In this document: positions 57,307-64,000 of the stretch, piece after piece
How positions within the stretch are numbered: the stretch's first letter is position 1
Layout: each line of letters begins with the position of its first letter
From: Kingdonia uniflora
Taxonomy: Eukaryota > Streptophyta > Magnoliopsida > Ranunculales > Circaeasteraceae
NCBI GenBank assembly: GCA_014058105.1
Contig: JACGCM010002156.1
Coordinates: 372,001-436,000, forward strand
Reading direction: 5' to 3'
Length of the DNA: 64,000 nt
Position numbers and translations under genes: made by a program
The notes under the pieces: model-generated
Database searches by the model: none
Told to the model about the DNA's origin: nothing
The model's input: only the letters and a program-made list of their open reading frames with translations

Positions 57307-58118
57307 TCAATCCCATGCAAAAATCTCATAATCTTCTTCTTTGGTCTTATAATTCCTCGTGTCTTCTTCCTTGAATTCAACATTTCTACTCACAATTGTC
57401 TTTCCATCATTGGGATTGTACAATTTGTAGCCTTTTGAGCGAGAATCATAGCCCACAAAGACATACTTTGCACTTTTATCATCTAGTTTCGATCTCTTTT
57501 GGTCGGGTACATGTGCATAAGCAATACTTCCAAATACACGTAAGTGCGCCACCCCGGGTTTTCTTCTACTCCAAGTTTCTTGCAGTGTCATATTCCATAC
57601 ACTTCTTGATGGACAACGATTTTGCAAGTAGATACTACAAGCTACCGCTTCGGCACAAAATTCTTTAGGCATTGTCTTACTCTTCAACATATTTCGAGCC
57701 ATATTAAGGATAGTCCGATTCTTCCTTTCGGATACGCCATTTTGTTGGGGCGTATATGGAACTGTTAAAGGGCGGCGAATTCCATGTTCTTCACAATACT
57801 TTTCAAATTCTTTAGATGTAAATTCGCATCCTCTATCGGATCTCAAAGCTTTAATAAAATGATCGCTTTCTTTTTTAACAAGTGCTTTAAATTTCTTGAA
57901 AGCGCCAAAGACTTTGAATTTTTCTTGAAGAAAATGCACCTAAGTCTTCGGCTAAAGTCATCGACGAAGAGAAGAAAATAACGATTTTTACCAAATGATA
58001 TTGAATTGATTGGTCCACATACGTCCGTATGAACGAGTTGAAGCGGCTCGGTTGCTCTTTGTGATGCTTCTTTTGGAAAACTCTTTCTAGGATGTTTGCC
58101 AAGAAGACATCTTTCACA
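57307..58118 (-). pseudogene. Copia integrase, interrupted by the nested element
   Basis: The zinc finger of the integrase spans the nested insertion: its first part is right of 60286 and its last part (CERCLLGKHPRKSFPKEA) lies at about 58115-58065. The catalytic core follows, with DVCGP near 58025, LRSDRGCEF near 57840 and TPQQNGVSERKNRT near 57740. Then come RVFGSIAYAHVP and VGYDSRSKGYKLYNP at the C-terminal side. The open frame 57939-57307 covers most of it. A break separates 57939 from the upstream part. The insertion has cut integrase from gag-protease. Confidence 0.9.
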
Positions 58119-58123
58119 TAATT

Positions 58124-58448
58124 TGACGTAATTACTACGAACGCGGAAGCGAGATTCGTATGAAGATCACGTTGAATTTGAGAGTTAGAGAAAACTAGGG
58201 TTTCAAGTAAACAAATCAACTTACTTTAATCAAAATCAACTGAGAAACAAATAACCTAGACCTTCCCTTTTATAGAACACAAGGGAGATTAGAATTATAA
58301 ACCCTAATTCTACTTAAATTAGGAAAACTGCTCATAACCTATATTGGACCTCTCCAACAGAGTTTAAGCTCAAACATAAAATATAAAACATTAATTAAAC
58401 ATAGGTCACACGATGGGTAGACGATTCTATGAGGGATGTATCACATCA
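58124..58448 (-). repeat. 3' LTR of the nested non-autonomous element
   Basis: 325 bp; differs from the 342-bp partner mainly by a ~17-base indel (the partner has 'aataaaattttacgtaa'). Confidence 0.88.
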
Positions 58449-58534
58449 AACCCTCCGTCTGAGAAGATTTCATCCACAAAATCAAGGGGGTGGTGCTCCA
58501 GAGGACTTACGCATGTATGTAGTGTGCATCCCAG

Positions 58535-59892
58535 TCATTTCATCTTCATCCCGTAGAACGGGCACAAAAACTGTACGGTGGAACTCTTCTGGAAATCTTG
58601 AAGTCTTCCACAAAAATTTTCGTAACCCAAAGTCTTCAAATCCCTACATCGATCGACGCCCAAATAAACAAAAAGAACAATATTATCCGTTTCACTTAAC
58701 TTGCTAAAAACATCTTCCCAGATTGGGTCAACAAACGACGAGTAAGGGTCGAGCTCAGCCCATCGGACTTTTGAGTTTTGGACCGGGTTCCCCTTACTTG
58801 GGTGAGGCCCGAATCGAGGCTCTACCTGGTTAGGCACATTTGTTGTATGCACTGCTGGAGTGAAATGGAGAAGCACATGCTTAACATGTGTTGGAGTTTG
58901 ATATAGGTAGGGTGAACCCTGTTGCACCCAATCTCTATCTCTTATTTCTCCCTCACGAACACACACCGTCATTGTCAAAGCTTCGAATATCTTCCCGAAG
59001 GTTTTGGTGGCAATTCTGACGTCATCTCGTGCTGCTGTGAGGTCGAGAATTGTCCCAGCTCTGGGTTCAATGCTGATGTCGCTGACTCTCCCTGCTACTT
59101 TCTCCCTCCTTTGCCACGGTGGTCGCCATATTTGTTTTCTCCCAATCGTGAATCCTCTCCATCGCTTCTCTGATTTCTCTCCTTGACTGCAACCTGCAAT
59201 AAAATCGGTGATATCTCCATGACTGTTGAGTTCTGCACCGTGAATTTAGATGTTTTCTGCGGTTATCTCTCTCCCTTTCACTGAATCTGTAACAATAATT
59301 TCATGGTTTTGTGAACTGATGTTCCTAGTTAAAGCTCCAATCGGAGATTCATCATGGACTCCGTGAGGCAATCCGGTATCCTTTATCTCGAAACCTGCAA
59401 CTACTGTGGATTTTAAGGTTTGTGAATCGGCTAAATTCTTGGTCGATTCCTTCTTTGGTTTTGTTGCTGTGATGACGACGATAGTCGTGGTGACTGCCGA
59501 AACTCTGGGATCGTCGGTTGTCATGGTAACGACAACCTTGTCTTTGTCGGTGCGACTCGCTATCGCTGATGGTTAGTCATTAACCGGATCTTCCAAAACG
59601 GTCGGCGTCTCTTTGCTCGCCGTATCAAACATCGGGGTTTCCGGTCTCACGTCGTTATCGACGATAAGGCATACAAACGGGGTTTCCGTTTCACCGGTCT
59701 GTACGGTGGTGCTCCAATCTTCGGGATAATGACTAACCAATCGCCATTGATTGGGGGGGGGGGGGGGAGTGGGAAAAAGGCTCCTCTACCCAAAACCTCG
59801 ACAAGCCCTTCAAGTTTATTAAGATTATCCAATATCCTCGCTACATTGTCGGCGAGCGTAGGTTTCTTTGTCGCGGGTCTTCCACGAGGCAC
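58535..59892 (-). pseudogene. Unrecognised gag-like reading frame(s) of the nested element
   Basis: From 59892 on the minus strand a frame begins MPRGRPATKKPTLADNVARI, a basic helix-prone start like some retroelement gag leaders. At 59754-59767 is a run of 14 G (14 C in the sense strand) just after GRGAFFPL, a likely slippage point. Shifting frame there gives a longer acidic stretch (PEDWSTTVQTGETETPF, then SKETPTVLEDPVND), a stop, then 59524-59246 (TTDDPRVSAVTTTIVV). A further frame lies at 58978-58535. I do not recognise these as any host protein. They could be decayed gag or captured sequence. Confidence 0.45.
59754..59767. repeat. G14 homopolymer
   Basis: Fourteen consecutive G on the + strand inside the nested element's reading frame. 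It is a likely site of frameshift mutation and also of sequencing error. Confidence 0.9.
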
Positions 59893-59944
59893 CTTTACTC
59901 TTGAAACTGACTACACTGGATTTTAGCGTAGCTCTGATACCAAT

Positions 59945-60286
59945 TGACGTGATTACTACGAACGTGGAAGCGAGATTCGTATGAAGATCACGTTGTATTT
60001 GAGAGTTAGAAAAAACTAGGGTTTCAACTAAACAAATAAACTTACTTTAATCAAAATCAACTGAAAAACAAATAAACTAGACCTCCCCTTTTATAAAACA
60101 AAAGGGGGATTAAAATTAAGAACCCTGATTCTAATTAAAATAAAATTTTACGTAAATTAGGAAAACTGCTCATAACCTATATTGGACCTCTCCAACAGAG
60201 CTTAAGCTAAAACATAAAATATAAAACATTAATTAAACATAGGTCACACAGTGGGTAGACGGTCCTATGAGGGATGTGTCACATCA
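59945..60286 (-). repeat. 5' LTR of the nested non-autonomous element
   Basis: 342 bp, preceded on the plus strand by the complement of the tRNA-Met PBS (GCTCTGATACCA). The right flank is TATTT, matching the left flank with one change. Confidence 0.88.
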
Positions 60287-60439
60287 TATTTTCTTTGGGT
60301 GTTTGATATAAGGTAGACCTTTTACCATCTTTTTCTTCGACAATAACTCCAATCTACCAAAGTTGAGGTACCCAAATCTCAAATGCCATATCCATGATGA
60401 GTCTTTATAACAAACATTTAAACATTGGGCAACATCGTT

Positions 60440-61640
60440 TTAAATGTTTAGCAAAAACATACAGTTTCTTGACATTGTCACGTTCGCGACGAAATTCCTT
60501 TTTTGATCTCTTAGCAAAAGACTATGATTCTTCATGTAAATATCATAACCTTTTTCTACGAGCTGCCCCATGCTCAAGATGTTGGTAATCATATTTGGCA
60601 CATAATAGGCATTTGAAATATATTGGTGATTACCATTCTTTAACTGAATTAAAATTTTACCCTTCCCCTTCACCGAAATTTTTTACGAGTCTCCAAATGT
60701 GACGTTCTCATTAACCTTTTTGTCAAGTTTAATAAACATTTCTCTTTGACCACACATGTGGTGGCTTGCACCGGAGTCAAGATACCACACATTACTTCCA
60801 CTATTTTGTCCATCAATTTTGTTATATGCCAACAATAATGTAGGTTCTTCATTCTCAATTTTCTCTTCCACAAATTAACTCTCTCATTGATATTGCTAGG
60901 GCTCTAGCATTCCCATGCAAAATGTCCATACTTCTTGCAATTAAAGCATTGGACATGAGAGTTTTCATGAGGTTTTTCGTACCTTTGCCTTCCATATGAC
61001 CAATTATTTCTTCCACGCCCTCTTGAATAATTGCTTTGGTAGTTTCTCCCACCATTGTTAAACACGTGTCCACCTCTTCCTCGACCTCGACCTCGCCCTC
61101 GCCCACAACCTCTTCCACGACTTCGGTCGCCTTGATATTCTTCATGTCTTTCTTAAAGAAAGACTTGCTTGGAGTACTTGCTCCAACGGTTCCTCCACGC
61201 TTTCGCCATTTCTTTTTAGTTGATTCACAACCGCCAATACTCCAGAGAAATATTCGGAAACCAACTCCGTCTCCTTCATACGTAAGACTTCAAACTCCCC
61301 TCTAAGAGTTTGAAGACGAATCTTATTTATCTTCTTACCACCTTTGTAGGAATTCTCAAGAATTTCCCATACTTATTTTGACGATGTGGCACATACAACT
61401 TTTTTCAAATGCGGCTTTATCTAACCCTTGATAGATGAAGAAGATAGCTTTCTTGTTCCTCTGTCTCGAATCTTTTAGTGCGTCATTTTGAGGTTGTGTT
61501 AGCGTACTTTCATCTTCGGATTCAACATACTCTTTCTCAACGACTTCCTACACATTTTATGCTCCAAGAAGTACCTTCATTTGGATGTACCAATTCTTAT
61601 AATTCTCTTTGGTTAGGTGAGGGTTTGAAATGACATCATT
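60440..61640 (-). pseudogene. Copia gag, protease and pre-integrase region
   Basis: Gag remains lie at about 61640-60880, with a GRG-rich segment near 61100-61060 and an intact zinc knuckle (CFNCKKYGHFAWEC near 60945-60905), then a stop. The protease follows at 60871-60683 with the catalytic motif WYLDSGASHHM. A break leads to 60673-60440, the region before integrase (NGNHQYISNAYYVPNMITNI, then LVEKGYDIYM). Beyond 60440 it continues towards the integrase zinc finger, where the nested element interrupts it. Stops and shifts make the polyprotein non-functional. Confidence 0.88.
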
Positions 61641-61675
61641 CCACCATCGTTCATCTCGTCGCTCTAACACTACTA

Positions 61676-61994
61676 TGTTGGATATGAACAATGAAAAGAA
61701 ATGATGATTTTCGAATTATAAGAGGAAGAAGCAAAGAACACTCAAATATTAATGTATTCTTGAACTCATATATCAAAACAAAGTCTTTACACCTATATAT
61801 AGGTACTAGAGAAGTTTCTACACACCCCACTACCCATTTAAGAGGTTTTACATCACCCTAATAAACTACACAAAATTAAAACCGAAAATAGGTTACAATA
61901 ATGTAAAAGGTCTATCTTCTTAAATATTCTCATATTTTATTTGTAGCCAAAGTAGCCTTGAAAAATGTGCACTAATTAAGCTTAACTTTCAGCA
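61676..61994 (-). repeat. Copia 5' LTR
   Basis: 319 bp, plus-strand ends TGTTGG...TCAGCA. The right flank CAAGG (61995-61999) is the target duplication, and subtilase coding sequence resumes there. Confidence 0.95.
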
Positions 61995-62796
61995 CAAGGG
62001 GCATCTTACTTTGGCTACACTAAAGGTGTGGCAAGAGGGGTTGCACCTCGTTCTAGGATTGCCATCTACAAGGTTATTTGGGATGAAGGACTTACAGCTT
62101 CAGATGTTCTTGCAGCAATGGACCAAGCACTAGCTGATAGTGTTGATGTGATTTCAATTTCAATGAGTTTCAGCAGGGTTCTTCCTTTCGAGGATCCAAT
62201 ATTTGTAGCATCCTTCGCAGCCGTAGAAAAAGGTGTATTGGTGTCTTGTTCCGCTGGGAATAGAGGTCCTGAAGAAAGGATAGTAAATGGAAATCCATGG
62301 AACTTGGCAGTAGGACCAAGTACTCTTGATCGTTGTTTAGCCGGAACATTGACTCTTGGCAATGGGCTGGGCATTGTTGGTTGGACATTATTCCCAGCAG
62401 ATGCATTGCTGGTGAATAAGCCAATAGTGTATAATGAGTCCTTCATGGCATGTAGAGATTCGGACCTGTTATCAGAGTTTGCCAATGATGCATGGTGATA
62501 TGTGGCGAAGATCCTAATAGCAATGGAATCAATCAACAAAGTTTGACAATTTATAATTCTACAGTATCCAGAGCAATATTTATCTTCAACGATGAAAGCA
62601 CCGCGTACCATGTTCCAGGTGTTACAATTACGCCAAGCAAAGTTCCCACGGTGAATTCCACTAATGACCCAAGAGTTACCATAAAGTTTCAACAAACTTT
62701 TGTGGGACAACGTGCACCGCTTATACCTGGATTTAGTTCCCGGGGACCTTCACGGATCTATCCAAATATTTTGAAACCAAATCTAGTAGTCCCGGG
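61995..62796 (+). pseudogene. Subtilase pseudogene, 3' part, cut by a second LTR element
   Basis: Homology resumes right after the copia LTR (GASYFGYTKGVARGVAPRSR). It runs through the oxyanion Asn region (SAGNRGP) and the PA segment, breaks at a one-base loss near 62492, and continues to SSRGPSRIYPNILKPNLVVPG. At 62796 the sequence stops matching the family and an LTR (TGACACGG...) begins. The catalytic Ser region is therefore beyond that element, outside the window or lost. One gene has been hit by two independent retrotransposons. Confidence 0.92.
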
Positions 62797-63114
62797 TGAC
62801 ACGGACCAACTTAAAATCAAGCTTGGCACGTGCGGCACTCGAGACACCTGTCCCAAGTAAGCCTAATTACTCTTCTCTATCAATTATTTAGCAACACAAC
62901 ATCGCAAAGCATCACATAATCTCAACGCATCACAAACACTGAATAAAGGGTCTTTGAAGGCATCATTTCATTCAAATATCAACAACTATTACAAAGCACT
63001 ATTACAAGCTTAAATTACTTCTTGGGTGTATCGGATACTAGTCCTCTACATATATAGGAAATAGGAAAACAACTAAATTCTAAAAGGAAACATCAAAAGT
63101 GGAGACGAAGCGTA
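62797..63114 (-). repeat. Chromovirus 3' LTR
   Basis: About 318 bp from TGACACGG to ...AAGCGTA on the plus strand. The left boundary is set by loss of subtilase homology at 62796, the right by the polypurine tract. The partner LTR is not in the window. Confidence 0.7.
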
Positions 63115-63226
63115 CTCCCCCATTTTTCTAAGCTAACCTTTACAAAAATAAATGAAAATTTGTACAAAGCTCTTTTACAACCTAAGGATACTATATACAA
63201 AGCATGGGCGTCACACTCTCTCCCAC

Positions 63227-63988
63227 TCAGCTTGGAGACGCCCTCGTCGACTTTTTCTTCTGCTTCCACATCTGCCTGTTCTCTTTCCTCTCTTGCTTGG
63301 ACTCAGTCTTCCTTAGTTGGACCAGAAGGGGATGAGAATCTTGGTGCTCCCAGCTGGCTTCAGTATCTGGCAGATCCTTCCACTTCATAAGGTACTCATA
63401 AACTTCCTCTTTGGTGTCCGGGTCAACATGGGTGACTCTGTGATCAAGAACACTCTCTGGAACTTCGCTAGAGCTGACTGGCTTGAGCGGAACATGAGGC
63501 CTGACAGTACTTCTGCTTGGATCTCCCTTGTCTTGGTGGTAAGGCTTTAGAGTACTGGCATGAAACACTGGATGGAAGAAACGAAGGTGGGAAGGTAATT
63601 GAAGCTTGTAGGAAACCTTCCCAACTTTACCAATGATTGGCATCAGACCAATGCACTTGGATACTAGCCCTTGGTGTATTTTGTCACCTCGCTGCTTGAG
63701 ATGGGATCTCTTGATCAGAACAAGGTCCCCAACTTGAAAGGAATCTGGTCGTCTCTTCTGGTCGGCCCATTTCTTCATCTTGGCTGACACTTTCTCCAGA
63801 GAGGCCCGGGCAATATCTGTATTTCTCTGCCATTCCTTTGCAAACTGGTAGGCTCTCGGAACACTTCCTTTGTAATCGAAGGCCACTGTGTGCGGCGTGT
63901 GGGGCTGCTGTCCTAACAGTATCTCGGAAGGACTCTTGTTGGTGGAGGAACTCTTCTGCAGATTAAAGCAAAATTGTGCTACATCCAA
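63227..63988 (-). CDS. Chromovirus integrase C-terminus with chromodomain (partial)
   Basis: This open frame of 253 codons probably continues beyond the window, so the ATG at 63988 is not the protein start. It begins at the end of the integrase core (FCFNLQKSSSTNKSPSEILLG). A basic helix follows (AKMKKWADQKRRPDSFQVGDLVLI), then the GPF-like region in altered form (KCIGLMPIIGKVGKVSYKLQL) and HPVFHASTLKPYH. A chromodomain lies at about residues 174-216 (HRVTHVDPDTKEEVYEYLMKWKDLPDTEASWE). Chromodomains direct integration to particular chromatin. By wording it resembles Galadriel-type chromoviruses. No stop interrupts this part, so the element may be younger than the others. Confidence 0.85.
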   Translation of the reverse strand: MDVAQFCFNLQKSSSTNKSPSEILLGQQPHTPHTVAFDYKGSVPRAYQFAKEWQRNTDIARASLEKVSAKMKKWADQKRRPDSFQVGDLVLIKRSHLKQRGDKIHQGLVSKCIGLMPIIGKVGKVSYKLQLPSHLRFFHPVFHASTLKPYHQDKGDPSRSTVRPHVPLKPVSSSEVPESVLDHRVTHVDPDTKEEVYEYLMKWKDLPDTEASWEHQDSHPLLVQLRKTESKQERKENRQMWKQKKKSTRASPS

Positions 63989-64000
63989 AAGTTTGGCCCA

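Larger units (their letters stand above)
58124..60286 (-). mobile_element. Short non-autonomous LTR retrotransposon nested in the copia integrase
   Basis: 2,163 bp with LTRs 58124-58448 and 59945-60286 (TGACG...ATCA) and a 5-bp duplication TATTT at 60287-60291, with TAATT (one change) at 58119-58123. Minus orientation is shown by a perfect tRNA-Met PBS, TGGTATCAGAGC (complement of plus ~59930-59942), next to the right LTR and a G-rich tract (GGAGGGTT) next to the left LTR. The 1.5-kb interior has no RT, integrase or protease. The layout is that of TRIM/SMART-like or other non-autonomous elements, but with a longer coding-like inside. Confidence 0.88.
55236..61994 (-). mobile_element. Ty1/copia element inserted in a subtilase, itself carrying a nested element
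   Basis: Both LTRs are 319 bp (55236-55554 and 61676-61994), flanked by CAAGG. The element is on the minus strand: a polypurine tract (complement of 55555-55566, AAAGGGGGA) abuts the left LTR. A degenerate tRNA-Met PBS, TAGTGTTAGAGC where TGGTATCAGAGC is canonical (9 of 12), abuts the right LTR. The gene order gag, protease, integrase, RT, RNase H defines Ty1/copia. Without the nested 2.2-kb element it is about 4.6 kb. The LTRs differ at roughly two dozen positions by eye, so the insertion is not very young. Frames are broken. Confidence 0.95.
62797..64000 (-). mobile_element. Chromovirus (Ty3/gypsy) 3' end, continues past the window
   Basis: A minus-strand LTR (about 62797-63114) is preceded on the element strand by a polypurine tract (AAAAATGGGGGAG, complement of 63115-63127). 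Upstream of that is the C-terminal integrase with a chromodomain. The LTR end at 63114 reads TA instead of TG, perhaps by mutation. The insertion lies in the subtilase pseudogene. Its other end and target duplication are outside the window. Confidence 0.85.

Noticed and set aside
1..64000. CRISPR arrays, prokaryotic operons, rRNA or tRNA genes
   Set aside because: None seen. The regular repeats are explained by LTRs and the Tat array, and the genes have eukaryotic introns.

Overview
This window is nuclear DNA from a flowering plant, most likely a eudicot. The evidence is intron-rich receptor-kinase and PI-PLC-like genes with GT-AG introns, a tandem family of single-exon SBT1-type subtilases, and LTR retrotransposons of plant-only lineages (Tat, Athila, chromovirus, Ty1/copia) with PBS sites matching plant tRNA-Asp and tRNA-Met. 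I cannot name the species. No rRNA, tRNA, CRISPR or prokaryotic operon was seen.

Layout. (1) 1-20.4 kb is retrotransposon DNA. A decayed Tat-lineage Ty3/gypsy element runs on the + strand: RT, RNase H, a second archaeal-type RNase H, integrase, then a 3' array of ~162-bp tandem repeats, an antisense ORF with a putative-gypsy-transposon domain and a coiled coil, and a probable 3' LTR. A 9.9-kb Athila element (3544-13453, TSD ATAGG) sits inside its repeat array. A probable solo LTR (15012-15625) is also nested. (2) 20.4-35.5 kb is a gene island: a Tourist-like MITE, an RLCK-V type kinase (22.5-24.9 kb, +), a PI-PLC X-domain protein (26.8-29.3 kb, -), a SINE-like sequence, and a SPARK-domain receptor-like kinase (31.0-35.5 kb, +). 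For all three genes the exons could be joined by GT-AG introns into one open frame (497, 399 and 671 aa). (3) 36.3-62.8 kb is a subtilase cluster: one deleted pseudogene carrying a MITE (-), one intact gene (-), one intact gene (+), one recently broken gene (+), a 3' fragment (+), a relic (+), and a pseudogene (+) split by a copia element that itself holds a short non-autonomous LTR element. A deletion-derivative gypsy element lies at 50.5-53.7 kb. (4) From 62.8 kb a chromovirus 3' end (-) cuts the last subtilase copy and runs off the window.

How it fits together. The two intact subtilases (38.3-40.5 kb and 41.8-44.1 kb) are divergently transcribed from a 1.2-kb shared intergenic region and should encode secreted serine proteases of the apoplast. 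The neighbouring copies show stages of decay: point stop and frameshift, internal deletion, fragmentation, and transposon insertion. The kinase/PI-PLC/kinase genes have no evident functional link to the proteases beyond membrane or cell-surface location.

I found no clearly new molecular system. The observations most worth checking are the three-level nest at 54.5-62.8 kb, the small non-autonomous LTR element with an unrecognised ORF at 58.1-60.3 kb, the 162/42-bp repeat array in the Tat 3' region, the intron-bearing antisense ORF, and a MITE insertion that can be placed to the base by comparison with its intact paralogue.
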